Shown here: one piece after another, positions 23,678 to 33,361 of the stretch | Numbering within the stretch: the first letter of the stretch is position 1 | Layout: the number at the start of each line of letters is the position of its first letter | Source of the DNA: Clostridia bacterium | Lineage (GTDB): Bacteria > Bacillota > Clostridia > HGM11327 | Assembly: GCA_017935525.1 (NCBI GenBank) | Contig: JAGBHJ010000122.1 | Span: 1-33,531, forward strand | Length of the DNA: 33,531 nt | Reading direction: 5' to 3' | The notes under the pieces: model-generated | What the model saw: only the letters and a program-made list of their open reading frames with translations | Databases searched by the model: none | What the model was told of the DNA's origin: nothing | Made by a program: the position numbers and the translations under genes

Positions 23678-24460
23678 TTACTCTGCTTTTTTCGCCTTTT
23701 TTGCCTTTACAAATACGGGAACGTAGAACAATGCTACCAGCGACACCGCCAGCACGCCCAAAATACCCAGGTACAAATACCAATGCCACATTTCCGTCAG
23801 CTTGATGCCGTTGATGGGCACACGGAGCAAAAAGAAGAAATTGGGTATGTAGTCCACGCTCACAAGCTTGCCGTTTTCATACACGGGGGATGAGCACAGC
23901 GCATTGAGATATATGGATATCACGCTGACGGCACCCAAAATGCCCATGGATGTAAAATAATGCTTGGGGCGAATGTCCACCTCACCGCTGAGGAGTATGT
24001 AAAAGCCCAGAATTATCAGCATACTGTGGAACAAGAAATACTGGTATGCCTTGGGGTGTACAAACACCTGCTCCGGGGGAATGCCGTTTCTGAACAATGA
24101 CGGCATCAAAAGCGCAAAGATCGCACCCACTATGCAGGTGGGGTACATAAATGCCAGCACAGCCGTCCGCTTGGTGCTTGGTGACGCAAGCTTGGCGTAA
24201 AAAATAAACAGTATCTGCATAGAGCACAGATGGAACGGTAAATGCTGCAGCTCAATGTAGGGATAGACCTTTTTGCCGTTGGCAGACTCCACCATTTCCA
24301 TGGAGCTGAAAAGCTTTACAAGCTCCGAAAGCACGCACACAACGCAGGCTATGGTCAACACCGTACCCAACGGCACGTTGTACTTCCTCAACAAGTACAA
24401 GCCCACGACAACAAGGATCAGACAGATCCCCAACCAGATAAAATGATTAACGCTGAACAT
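23678..24460 (-). CDS. YwaF/TMEM164-family integral membrane protein
   Basis: A 260-residue membrane protein with six or seven hydrophobic segments. It matches the YwaF-type bacterial family (TMEM164 in animals) through ELQHLPFHLCSMQ (His77, Cys79), through PKAYQYFLFHSMLI, where a second conserved His sits before the next helix, and through the late NFFFLLRVPINGI. The animal relative has been described as an acyltransferase using a Cys in the same motif; whether this holds in bacteria is not known to me. The basic tail (KAKKAKKAE) should face the cytoplasm. ATG 24460 has GGGAGGA upstream. Single-gene unit between its own promoter and terminator. Confidence 0.82.
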   Translation of the reverse strand: MFSVNHFIWLGICLILVVVGLYLLRKYNVPLGTVLTIACVVCVLSELVKLFSSMEMVESANGKKVYPYIELQHLPFHLCSMQILFIFYAKLASPSTKRTAVLAFMYPTCIVGAIFALLMPSLFRNGIPPEQVFVHPKAYQYFLFHSMLIILGFYILLSGEVDIRPKHYFTSMGILGAVSVISIYLNALCSSPVYENGKLVSVDYIPNFFFLLRVPINGIKLTEMWHWYLYLGILGVLAVSLVALFYVPVFVKAKKAKKAE

Positions 24461-24491
24461 CGTTAAATCCTCCCAAAAGATATGTATCTAT

Positions 24492-24520
24492 ATCTTACAC
24501 CCAAACCACCCTTTTGTCAA
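24492..24520 (-). promoter_or_regulatory. Promoter of the YwaF-like gene
   Basis: TTGACA (24520-24515), 17 bases, TAAGAT (24497-24492) on the minus strand, about 32 bases before the start codon. Confidence 0.65.
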
Positions 24521-24544
24521 TAGTAAATTCTCCGATTTGGAGAA

Positions 24545-24582
24545 TAAAAACATCTCCGCAAGACATTGTGTCCTGCGGAGAT
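24545..24582 (-). terminator. Terminator of the giant surface protein gene
   Basis: ATCTCCGCA-A-GACA (24552-24565) pairs with TGTC-C-TGCGGAGAT (24569-24582) around a 3-base loop. On the minus strand it is followed by GTTTTTATT. It starts about 20 bases after the stop at 24603. Confidence 0.9.
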
Positions 24583-24602
24583 ATATGGTTTACTTTACTT
24601 TA

Positions 24603-27600
24603 TCAATGCTTGTGAACAAACTTACGTCTCTTGGGGTCGTACACAAATGTGAGTACAAGACCAAAGAATGAAAGTATTGCAAGTATCAACCATGTGTAGA
24701 TGGGTGCTTCACCAAGCTCGGGGTCATATACGTTTACAAACTTGACCTCAACCTCGCCCAAAGCCTTGCCGTTGATCTTTGTTGTTGCTACAAGCTCATC
24801 CTCTGTCACGTCGCTTTCTGCTACCGTGATTACAACTGTGTAAACAGTCTCATCGTAGATAACATGTACGTCCTTGCCCTTAAGCTCATTCATCGTGAAC
24901 TCGTAAACACCTACCTCAAGGCCTTCCAGCGTAAACTTGAAGTTGCCCTCTGCTGTGTTTGTTACCTTCTGGATAACTTTGCCATCCTTATCCTTAAGAA
25001 CAAACTCAAAGTCGCCTGCATCAAGGCTGTTGCCCTTGAACTCCTTGATACCCTGAATCTCAACTGTGATCGTAGGCTTGGGGATCGTGGGATCGTTGTG
25101 CTTATCGTATGTGTTTTCAAATTCGATGGAGTTTGCAGAGCTGTTCTCTACGCCGTAGCTTGCCGTTGCGGAAAGCGTACCGTCAAGGTTGTCTGTAACC
25201 GTGATAATTACTGTGTACTCTCTGCCGTCATACTCAACGCCGGGCATATTGCCTTCGGTCTCTGTTACGGTGTAGTAATAAGTACCAACCTCGTCAAACG
25301 TGAGAGTTGCAAACTCAAACTTGCCCTTGCCGTCAGGTCCGGGTGCTGCGTTTGTTACCTCGTCCGTATAACCCTCGTTGTTTGCAAGAATGAACTCGAA
25401 CATATTTGCTTCAAGTATCTTGCCCACCAACGTCTTGTGACCAAACAAAGTGATCTCGGCAGGTGTTGTTGCCTTGTACTTGTTGGTAAATTCGATCTCG
25501 GTTGCTCTGTCGTTGCCTACGTAATACATAACGTCTGCGGAAAGGTTGCCCTCGCCATCATCGGTTACGCTGATCTCTACTGTGTAGATCGTTTCGTCAT
25601 AGGTCATGCCGCCAATAGTGCCGCTTACCTCGGAGATAGTCACTACAATGTCTTCAGCCTTTGTAAAGCCCAGCTTTTCGATCAAGAACTCGATGCTGCT
25701 GTCAGCGTCAATGTTCTGGAGAACGTATACGGAAGGCTCCTCACCCTCAACCTCTATCTTGAATGTGAACACGTCACTGTCAAGGAAGTGTCTGCCGAGG
25801 ATGTTCTTTGTAGCGTATATCGGCACCTCAAGGTACTTGGGTGTATATACGTTATTGAACGTAATTGCGTAAACAGGGTTATTGGGATCAAACTGCTCGG
25901 GAATGTCGATCAATGTTCTTGTTCCGTCAGCTGTCTCCTTGTAGCAGATAACCTCTGCCACACCGATCTCGCCTGTATCCACTCCGCCGATGAACTTTTC
26001 ACCAATGGTTACCTCAAAGAGGTATCTTGTCTCGTCGTAAGCAACGCCGCCAAGCTTATCCGTGGGGATCAGCTCTCTTACGATGTAGTAATACTTCTGG
26101 CCCAGGGATGCTGCCATTTCGATCTCTACGTCAAAATAACCGTCTGCATCGTTCTTGCCGGAGTCTATCATGCTGCCCTCTGTCCATGTATCGCCGTTGA
26201 CAGTTGCCTCAAATATAGCAAACTCAAACTCATTTGCCTTAAGGTCTCTGCCTGTAAGTGTCTTGATACCGCGGAGAGCCACGTCGATAGTGCTGGGGTC
26301 ATATACGTTTGTAAATTCCAGCTCTGTGCCGTTTATTGCAACGGGTGCAGGAAATGCATCGCCGTTGGCATCAACGGTCTTTTTGATCTCCATACTGTAA
26401 CCCAGAGTACCGTCCAGGTTATCAATAACCGTTATGGAGATGGTGTACTGACTTTCGTCATACTGCAGATATCTGTTTACACCCTCAAAGGAGCTTACGT
26501 ATTCCTTGACTGTGTAAACCAAAGTTCTGCCGGCGTCTTCTGCCTTAAGCTGGATGTCAAAGGATGCTTCGCCGTTATCGTCCGTTACCGCATATGTGCC
26601 AACAAGGGCGCCGCTTGCATCGTAAAGACCAAACTTAAAGCCTTCGGGTGTAACGTTATGGTTTACGCCCTGAGGATTGGAGATCAGCTTCTTGATGGAA
26701 ACAAGACCGTCAATGTCAAGATCCTCTGCATCGTACTCGTTAACAAATGCCAGCTCTGTCTTTTCTTCGTTGCCTACTGTATAGTCAACAGAAGAAGAAA
26801 GTGTGCCATCGCCGTTATCCGTTATTGTTACCACAACCGTATAAACAGTTTCGTCGTAAGTAACGCCGCCAATGTTGCCCTTAACCTCGTTTACTGTGTA
26901 AGTATATACACCTGCGTGTGTATACTGTCTGGGTGCAAACTCAAATCCTGCGATATTGTTTGCATTAGCCGCGCCGTTATCTGCTGTGTCAAGCACGGAG
27001 CCACTCAGATTCTTCAGCTGGAATGTAAACTCTCCATCCTCAAGCTCTCTGCCGATAAGCTCCTTTGTACCCTCGATCACAACGTCAATGGGCTCGGGAG
27101 TGTATGTGTTTACAAAGTCAATAACGTAAACAGGATTGTTGGGATCAAATGCACCGGGCACGTTGATCTCTGTTTGAACGGTGTTGCCGCCCTCAACTGT
27201 TTCCTTTGTTACCTTGATGGTGTTGATGCCGTAAACGCCGTCAACGTGATTCAAGGTGTAAGAAATCAGATATCTTGACGTATCGTAAGTGATATAATCA
27301 AGCTTGGTCGCAGGAATGATCTCCTCTATGATCACATAGTAGATCTTGCCCTCGTCAGGCTCAGTAGTAAGGTCAAGACGGAATTCTCCATCCTTATCGT
27401 TAAATGCTGTATCAACCGCATCGCCAACCTTGATCCATTGAGAGCCGCGAACCTCAGCCTTCCAGATACCAAACTCAAACTCGCCTGCTTCAACAGCCTT
27501 GCCGATAAGAGTCTTGTGACCCGCTACCGTGAAGTAAACGTTGGAAGGATCGTAAACGTTTTCAAACGCAACAGAAACGTTGGTGTTGTCACTGAGCACA

Positions 27601-30600
27601 CCCTCTGCAATAACCGGAGGCTGTGCAATAGCCGCGCCGTCGCTGCCGATGATCTTTGTTACCTCGTAATCTACCACAAGTGTACCGTCGCCGTCGTCAG
27701 TTACGTCCAGCTTGATCTGATATACGGAGCCATCATACTTCAGCGCAACGTTCTTTCCATCAAAGGGATCTGCGACCTCCTTCAGCGTGTAGTAGAATGT
27801 CTTGCCTACCGCAGCGCCGTTGGTGTTGTCGATCTGGATGGTTACCTTTGCTTCGCCGTTTGCATCTGTTACAACGTAATCGCCAACTCTTACGTTGTTC
27901 TCATCGTAAAGACCGAATACAAAGCCTTCCTTTGTCAAGCCGTTAGGCAATGTAACGTCGGACGTTACAGTCTTGTCGATGGTGATAGCAAATGTCTCAT
28001 CCTCTGCAACGTAGTCGTTGTTAAAGATGATAGCGCCGTCAACCGTGCCGTTGATGGTCTTTACAACGTTCAACGTACCGTCACCGTTGTCAGAAAGAGT
28101 TACCTGAACTCTGTACTCCGTGGAGTCGTATGTTACGCCGTCGATAGTCTGGCCTGCGTTCTTTTCCACTATTACGTAGTAGAAGCTGCGGCCTGCGTTT
28201 ACATCGTCGATATCATACTGGATAGCGTCAAATGCGAATCTACCGTTAGCGTTTACCTTTGCTGTAAGTACGGGTGTAAGTCCGTCGATGGACCAGTTGC
28301 TGCCCGTTCTGTAAAGCAGGATCTCAAACTCGTCCGCTGTGATATCTCTGCCGTCAAGCTCCTTAAGGCCTCGGAAGAGTGCCACGCCCGTAGCGTCGTA
28401 TTCGTTTGTAAATACTATGCCAACGTCTGCATGAGTTGATATTGCGCCCTTCTTTACCACGCTTTCGATAGAAGCCTCAGCGCCGTTGCTCTGTGCATAC
28501 TGTGCAGGGGAAACCTTTACAGTTACCTGCCACTCAGCGGGGTCGTATGTCACACCGGGAAGAGTGCCCTGTTTCTCCTTTACTACAAAGTAGTAATAAG
28601 TTTCCTGCATATTCTCCAACTGCAGGGGGTTGGATGTGATGTTAAAGGAACCATCAGCATCGTTTGTTACCGTTTTTACAGGAGCGTTGCCTGTGATGTT
28701 GAACTGGCTGTCAGCCTCCCAAAGCTCAAACTCAAACTCGCCTGCAAGAGGTCTTCTGCCCGTCATCTCCTTGATGCCGCCGATCTCAACCGTGGGTTCT
28801 CCGGGGTTAAATACGTTGTTAAACGCAAATTCCAATTCCTCGGCGTTTTCAACCGCCTGTGTCAGCTTGTTGTCAAGCATAGCGGAGATCGTGCCGTCGC
28901 CGTTATCCACAGCAGTTACGGAGAATACATGCTCCGTCGTGTCGTATGTGATAGCGGAAATTCCACCGCGGAGCTCCTTGATGCCGTAGTAATACGTCTT
29001 GCAAATATCTGCCGCCGTTACGGATAATGTTGCGTCGATCTCGCCGTCAGCATCGGAGGTTACAGTTGTAATCAAGCTGCCGAATTCGTACTCACCGCCT
29101 ACTACGTTTACGTTGTAAATACCGAATTCAAAGCCCTCCAGGCTAAGGCCAAACTCATCAAGGTTACTGATGGGAGCGCCGCTTTCGTCAAGGATATTCT
29201 TCTGGATGTGGAGCATTGCCGTTGCAGAGCCTGTTGCAGCGTATGTGTTTGTGTATTCTGCCTCAATAACGAACTTGTTGTTTGTTTTCGTTACTGTTGC
29301 GTGAGAGTTTGTTTCGTACACGTCAACGATCTCGTACTGACCGTTCATGTCCCTGTCATCCACAACGATATAGAAGTAGAATACATTGGGGTTGTACGTA
29401 ACGCCGCCGATGGTGCCGGAGATCTCTGTTACGCGGTAAGTATAAGTACCTGCCTTTGTAAACTCAAGATCCTGGAGAGGTACGGAGAAGTCAACTGTCT
29501 TGTTGCTTGACGTTGCCGGAAGAAGTTGTCCAATCATCTGGTACTGACCGTCTGACATACGTCTTTCAAACCTAAAGAAGAATCTGTCATCATCCTTCCA
29601 CTCTCTGCCCTCAAGGTTCTTTGTAATATACAGCTCTACGTTTTCGGGAGAAACCCTTGTAGGCTGGTATACGTTTGTAATAGTTACCTTGTTTACTATT
29701 TGGTCAGAAACCGTAGTTGTGTTGATCGACGTAATGTTTATCCAACCGTTTGACGATACGTTTTCAACCATGGGAACTGAGCCTGCGCTTATTTCCTCAA
29801 CCGTTACCTTTGTACCAACGGGGATATCCTTAAGAACTGCCTGCTGTGATGACGCAAGCTCAAAGTTAACGGTGTAATTGCCACTGTTGTCGGTATTTAC
29901 CTGGAGTGTCTTATCAGTTCCGCCAACGTTTGCCGTTATTCCTGCGCTCAGATCACCTCCGACAACGCCGGTAGTATCAAGTGTTACTCTGAAACCGAAC
30001 ATCAACTGATCCAGCGCGTCCGTTGTGATACCGCCATCGGGGATATCTGTGATCTTTTCAATAATAACGTCGTTGTTCTCAACGTATTCGTTAGTAAACT
30101 CTACCTTAGCAATCCATTCACCAAGCAGTACCGTAGCAGTGTTGCCGTTTGCAGTTGCATTAGCAGCATTGGATGCTTCAACCTCAACGCATGCGTACTC
30201 GGAGTTCTGCGGGAGCACCTCTGTTACGTTATACTCACGACCTGCCACCAGGCCTACGATAAAGAACCTCTCGTTTGCGCCCAGAGTAACCGTTACCACT
30301 CCGTTTGCGTTGGATGTAACAGAGCCTTCCGTTACGTTGCCGTCAACGTCTGTCTTTGCAGACTTATATACCGTGTTTGCATCCAAGCCTGTGATCTCAA
30401 AGTCAAAGGAAGGATTACCGATAACTTCCAAAACGTTCTTTATGATCTCTATACCTGTGGAAGGTGTTACCCTCAGTAAACCGTTGTTACCAAGAGCTAC
30501 GTACTCGTGGAAGTGCTCAATGTTACCCTCTGTATGGTTTTCGGAATAGCTGTAAGCGTGCTCCTCAAGAGAACCTGTAACGTTGGTGATCTTATCATGA

Positions 30601-33068
30601 TCCAGCATGCTGATAGCAGGGTAGTTAACGCCATTCTTAAGATACCAGTTGCCTCCCTGTTCCATAAAGTTATCGTTACCCTGTGCAAGGAGTATCGGGC
30701 TTACGGGGAAGTACGCATAGCTTCTTTCCCAAGTACCACCTACATTGGCAAACATAGCAGATCTGGTGTAGTATGTACCGCTTGCATCAGGTGTACCCGC
30801 AGAAGCCGAATAAGGAACGTAGCCGTTTGCAGTCTCTGTGTACAGAAGGAGATCCTCTGTTGCGTAGTATCTGTCGTTCTCAGTGTTAGGCACAAACCAG
30901 GAATGAGTATTTATCTTTTCGGTCTGTGTCTGGTTCCACTCGTTGGTATAGAAGCGGTACTCTTCGTTTGCATGATTATGTCGGTCTAACTTTTCTACTA
31001 TATTATATACGTTGATATCCTCTCTGAGACCAACCTCAAAGAGCAATCTGATAGGCTCTGCAGCCTCATACTCAACTGTGATAGTACCGGGGTCGTCAAG
31101 GCTGGAGCCCGTCATCTTGATGTTGTAGTGTGCCGTAGGCAACAAGGATGCGGGAACCTTCCAGATAACCTCCTGCTTGCCATTTAGCAGATCTGTTCTT
31201 ACCTGCACAACGCAGAAAAGCATGTTTGATTCCAGCTCTGCAACGGGGTCAATATAACCGTAGGACTTAACCGCGTATCTTGCCTGTGTAAGCACAGAAT
31301 CCTCAGCAGCAAAGTCTTCGTCGTAGAAGCTAAGGTAGTTGCCGTTTACATCTGCATACCAGCCGATGTAGTTGCTGTAAAGGGACTCGCCGTCTACCTC
31401 CTGGTAGTGGAGCTGCTTATACTCCTTTGCCAGCTTTACAAGAGCGATTGCTTCGGTCCTTTCAAGACCAAGTCTTGTTTCAACCGCATTGATAAACTCC
31501 TCGCCGTATGCTGTCAGAGTGCCGTCAAGGTCGCCCAGGTCATAATGGTGCGAGAAGGAAACGTCGCCCTCTGCAAAGCTCATGGAAAGAGCCGCACCTG
31601 TGTAGAGCACGTCACCGATAACAAGACCCTTAACGTCCTTAACGTCCATATACTCGCCGATGGTGTCGGTAAACGTTACGTAGCCGTCAAAGTCTTCGCC
31701 GTTTGTGCCGATGGCAGTCAAGGAATATCTTGTCTGCAGGGCGATATCATCAAGGATAGCTTCAAACATGGAAGTGATCTGATCACTTGTAGGTGCGTTG
31801 TTGTACAGCTTAACGTAATTATCAGAATCGTCAACAGGGAACACCTTTGTGCTGTTGCTTCTGATGCCTGCGCTGATGGACCATGTTCTTGAGTTGTCTC
31901 TGTTGCCTTCTCTCCATGTGGAGGTGATGTTCATCGTAGATGCGGTGATGCTCTTAATGGTTTCCCAGTAAGCGTCAATAGTCGTATTCGTTACGCCGTT
32001 GGGGTTAAGAACGGATTCAGAAATATCGTCGCTGTCACCAAAGCCCATTGTGTAGAAAAGAGCGTCCTCGCCGTATGCCTCTTTTACTCTGTGCTTTGCG
32101 TAAGCCGCTGTCAGCTGTGTTACAAAGTCAAGCTCATCCTGATATACTGCAGATGAGTTTGAGTTACCCGTACCCATGTCAGTATCATCGCTGTCTGCAG
32201 GAGGATTTGCCCAGTCGGAATCCGCATACGTAACAACGCCGTCAGTCATAAGCACCATAACAGGTGTGCGGTTGGTCTTGCCGGAAGCCGCTACCAAAGC
32301 ATCAGCCGCAGCATCGATACCGGACTGAATGTACGTACCGCCGACAACCTCACGGGATGTCTGTGAAACGGTGTTGCCGTTCAGCACCTTAAGACCCTGT
32401 GCAGTTCTGATATAAACCGAGTCATCGCTGAACCAGCCACCATCCTCAACGTCAACTATAAAGTATGCTCCGTTGCTGCCGGATGCATCGTATGAGTTGA
32501 GGGGGAGTATTGTGGATGCGTAGCTTGCATAAAGCACAACACCTACTCTGTTGTTGGGGTTCAACGTAAAGAGTCTTGCCATGGATGTGTTCAACGCGGT
32601 GATCATGTTTTCTACTGCGGTAGGCTCATCCAGCATGGAGCCGGAAACGTCCAGCACGAATATAGTATCCGTAGGCTGTGATTCCTGTCCGTAAACAGAC
32701 TTTGTTGCACCCATTGCAGACAAAGCAACAATAAAGCTGTCAGTATCCACCAAGCCAAGCTTCAGCTTTCTGATGCTGGTTCTGATGGCAGCAAGCTCTG
32801 CTGCATCTGCGCCTGTAAAGACGGACTTATCCGTCCATACAGTACCTGCGTTAACTGTTGAATTTTCGCTAAAAAGAGTCTTCCACTCGTCCCACGTTAC
32901 CGGGTCGGCGTCCTTTTGAACGTTGCCTCCCCAGCCCGCCTGGCTGGATGACGTTACTGCCTTTGCAGACCCAAGGGGCACTGTGATGTGCATGAATGAC
33001 AACGCCATGGCAAACACCAGGACAAGTGAGATGAATCTCCTTGTGCGGTTCATCATGTTCTTAAACAT
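24603..33068 (-). CDS. Giant surface adhesin: vWA domain plus about 14 pilin-type isopeptide repeats
   Basis: A 2821-residue secreted, cell-envelope protein. Residues 1-36 or so form a signal peptide (NRTRRFISLVLVFAMALSF, then GSAKA). A von Willebrand A domain follows at about 130-400, with the MIDAS motif DVSGSM and LMTDGV. After a region of unclear fold (400-865), about fourteen Ig-like repeats run from residue 870 to 2780. Most resemble Spy0128/FctA-type pilin domains (streptococcal pilin isopeptide linkage): a Lys in K-x-L-x-G-R, a middle Glu in Y-x-V-x-E-x-x-G, and an Asn in F-x-N-x-Y, the trio that forms internal isopeptide bonds. The end is YTWLILAILSFFGLVLTFV plus KRRKFVHKH, an anchor shape, but PELGEAP stands where PxTG would be expected. 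I chose ATG 33068 with AAGGAGATG upstream. It probably binds host or neighbour surfaces. No sortase is nearby. Confidence 0.92.
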   Translation of the reverse strand: MFKNMMNRTRRFISLVLVFAMALSFMHITVPLGSAKAVTSSSQAGWGGNVQKDADPVTWDEWKTLFSENSTVNAGTVWTDKSVFTGADAAELAAIRTSIRKLKLGLVDTDSFIVALSAMGATKSVYGQESQPTDTIFVLDVSGSMLDEPTAVENMITALNTSMARLFTLNPNNRVGVVLYASYASTILPLNSYDASGSNGAYFIVDVEDGGWFSDDSVYIRTAQGLKVLNGNTVSQTSREVVGGTYIQSGIDAAADALVAASGKTNRTPVMVLMTDGVVTYADSDWANPPADSDDTDMGTGNSNSSAVYQDELDFVTQLTAAYAKHRVKEAYGEDALFYTMGFGDSDDISESVLNPNGVTNTTIDAYWETIKSITASTMNITSTWREGNRDNSRTWSISAGIRSNSTKVFPVDDSDNYVKLYNNAPTSDQITSMFEAILDDIALQTRYSLTAIGTNGEDFDGYVTFTDTIGEYMDVKDVKGLVIGDVLYTGAALSMSFAEGDVSFSHHYDLGDLDGTLTAYGEEFINAVETRLGLERTEAIALVKLAKEYKQLHYQEVDGESLYSNYIGWYADVNGNYLSFYDEDFAAEDSVLTQARYAVKSYGYIDPVAELESNMLFCVVQVRTDLLNGKQEVIWKVPASLLPTAHYNIKMTGSSLDDPGTITVEYEAAEPIRLLFEVGLREDINVYNIVEKLDRHNHANEEYRFYTNEWNQTQTEKINTHSWFVPNTENDRYYATEDLLLYTETANGYVPYSASAGTPDASGTYYTRSAMFANVGGTWERSYAYFPVSPILLAQGNDNFMEQGGNWYLKNGVNYPAISMLDHDKITNVTGSLEEHAYSYSENHTEGNIEHFHEYVALGNNGLLRVTPSTGIEIIKNVLEVIGNPSFDFEITGLDANTVYKSAKTDVDGNVTEGSVTSNANGVVTVTLGANERFFIVGLVAGREYNVTEVLPQNSEYACVEVEASNAANATANGNTATVLLGEWIAKVEFTNEYVENNDVIIEKITDIPDGGITTDALDQLMFGFRVTLDTTGVVGGDLSAGITANVGGTDKTLQVNTDNSGNYTVNFELASSQQAVLKDIPVGTKVTVEEISAGSVPMVENVSSNGWINITSINTTTVSDQIVNKVTITNVYQPTRVSPENVELYITKNLEGREWKDDDRFFFRFERRMSDGQYQMIGQLLPATSSNKTVDFSVPLQDLEFTKAGTYTYRVTEISGTIGGVTYNPNVFYFYIVVDDRDMNGQYEIVDVYETNSHATVTKTNNKFVIEAEYTNTYAATGSATAMLHIQKNILDESGAPISNLDEFGLSLEGFEFGIYNVNVVGGEYEFGSLITTVTSDADGEIDATLSVTAADICKTYYYGIKELRGGISAITYDTTEHVFSVTAVDNGDGTISAMLDNKLTQAVENAEELEFAFNNVFNPGEPTVEIGGIKEMTGRRPLAGEFEFELWEADSQFNITGNAPVKTVTNDADGSFNITSNPLQLENMQETYYYFVVKEKQGTLPGVTYDPAEWQVTVKVSPAQYAQSNGAEASIESVVKKGAISTHADVGIVFTNEYDATGVALFRGLKELDGRDITADEFEILLYRTGSNWSIDGLTPVLTAKVNANGRFAFDAIQYDIDDVNAGRSFYYVIVEKNAGQTIDGVTYDSTEYRVQVTLSDNGDGTLNVVKTINGTVDGAIIFNNDYVAEDETFAITIDKTVTSDVTLPNGLTKEGFVFGLYDENNVRVGDYVVTDANGEAKVTIQIDNTNGAAVGKTFYYTLKEVADPFDGKNVALKYDGSVYQIKLDVTDDGDGTLVVDYEVTKIIGSDGAAIAQPPVIAEGVLSDNTNVSVAFENVYDPSNVYFTVAGHKTLIGKAVEAGEFEFGIWKAEVRGSQWIKVGDAVDTAFNDKDGEFRLDLTTEPDEGKIYYVIIEEIIPATKLDYITYDTSRYLISYTLNHVDGVYGINTIKVTKETVEGGNTVQTEINVPGAFDPNNPVYVIDFVNTYTPEPIDVVIEGTKELIGRELEDGEFTFQLKNLSGSVLDTADNGAANANNIAGFEFAPRQYTHAGVYTYTVNEVKGNIGGVTYDETVYTVVVTITDNGDGTLSSSVDYTVGNEEKTELAFVNEYDAEDLDIDGLVSIKKLISNPQGVNHNVTPEGFKFGLYDASGALVGTYAVTDDNGEASFDIQLKAEDAGRTLVYTVKEYVSSFEGVNRYLQYDESQYTISITVIDNLDGTLGYSMEIKKTVDANGDAFPAPVAINGTELEFTNVYDPSTIDVALRGIKTLTGRDLKANEFEFAIFEATVNGDTWTEGSMIDSGKNDADGYFDVEIEMAASLGQKYYYIVRELIPTDKLGGVAYDETRYLFEVTIGEKFIGGVDTGEIGVAEVICYKETADGTRTLIDIPEQFDPNNPVYAITFNNVYTPKYLEVPIYATKNILGRHFLDSDVFTFKIEVEGEEPSVYVLQNIDADSSIEFLIEKLGFTKAEDIVVTISEVSGTIGGMTYDETIYTVEISVTDDGEGNLSADVMYYVGNDRATEIEFTNKYKATTPAEITLFGHKTLVGKILEANMFEFILANNEGYTDEVTNAAPGPDGKGKFEFATLTFDEVGTYYYTVTETEGNMPGVEYDGREYTVIITVTDNLDGTLSATASYGVENSSANSIEFENTYDKHNDPTIPKPTITVEIQGIKEFKGNSLDAGDFEFVLKDKDGKVIQKVTNTAEGNFKFTLEGLEVGVYEFTMNELKGKDVHVIYDETVYTVVITVAESDVTEDELVATTKINGKALGEVEVKFVNVYDPELGEAPIYTWLILAILSFFGLVLTFVYDPKRRKFVHKH
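24725..30460 (-). repeat. Array of about fourteen pilin-type domain repeats, with a duplicated three-domain block
   Basis: Approximate boundaries on DNA, in protein order: 30460, 30080, 29645, 29225, 28797, 28395, 28003, 27545, 27091, 26722, 26290, 25835, 25465, 25075, ending near 24725. Repeats 7-9 (28003-26725) and 10-12 (26722-25470) correspond one to one: 7 and 10 share EGFxFGLYD, 8 and 11 share FDPNNPVYxIxF and the YYxIxxExIPxxKL pattern, 9 and 12 share GxIGGxTYDExxYTV. This shows duplication of a three-domain unit of about 420 residues. The first two repeats are the most divergent. Confidence 0.8.
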
Positions 33069-33162
33069 AATACATCTCCTTATTCTTATCTTATAAAAAA
33101 CATCAAAAGACATTTTCGCAGAAAATATAAAGTAATCATGAGTGAGTGCCGATTTTCAAACC

Positions 33163-33177
33163 GTTACAAAACGTAAC
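33163..33177. promoter_or_regulatory. Palindrome in the adhesin leader
   Basis: GTTAC-AAAAC-GTAAC, an inverted repeat about 45 bases downstream of the predicted start of the adhesin transcript. In RNA it would be a small hairpin; in DNA it resembles an operator, and a sister copy lies at 33347-33361. Confidence 0.45.
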
Positions 33178-33224
33178 ATCATGTTTTTGAGAAAATCTGC
33201 TCGTCCCCCTCATAATCCATGGTT

Positions 33225-33254
33225 ATTATACCATATTTGTGGCACTCTTGTCAA
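33225..33254 (-). promoter_or_regulatory. Main promoter of the giant adhesin gene
   Basis: TTGACA (33254-33249), 18 bases, TATAAT (33230-33225) with TGG before it (extended -10). Predicted start near 33218, giving a long leader of about 150 bases before ATG 33068. Confidence 0.75.
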
Positions 33255-33291
33255 TAGTTTTTTTGCAAAAAACACGGGCCTGCCCCAAAAA

Positions 33292-33320
33292 AATTTATAT
33301 TTGGTTCACATTACTGTCAA
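33292..33320 (-). promoter_or_regulatory. Possible second, upstream promoter of the adhesin gene
   Basis: TTGACA (33320-33315), 17 bases, TAAATT (33297-33292). The -10 box is weak. If real, the adhesin has tandem promoters 66 bases apart. Confidence 0.3.
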
Positions 33321-33346
33321 GCACACTTTGTGCCCCCATGCCCAAC

Positions 33347-33361
33347 GTAACAAAACGTTAC
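33347..33361. promoter_or_regulatory. Second palindrome upstream of the adhesin promoters
   Basis: GTAAC-AAAAC-GTTAC, inverted repeat 27 bases upstream of the possible second -35 box. It shares the AACAAAACGT core with the copy in the leader, 184 bases away, as expected for a looping repressor or a paired activator site. The rest of 33362-33434 is AT-rich (an ATATAT run at 33411-33430), with no gene. Confidence 0.4.

Noticed and set aside
24864..27278. An 804-codon open frame on the plus strand inside the adhesin gene
   Set aside because: It is antisense to the repeats, has no ribosome site or known domain, and its Cys- and Leu-rich, low-complexity sequence is the mirror of repeated Thr/Val/Glu codons. 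The minus-strand frame is clearly the gene. The same holds for 27438-28439.
33069..33113. Adhesin start 15 codons further upstream
   Set aside because: The upstream ATG has no ribosome site, and the 15 extra residues would contain the AAGGAG of the start at 33068 and spoil the signal peptide layout.
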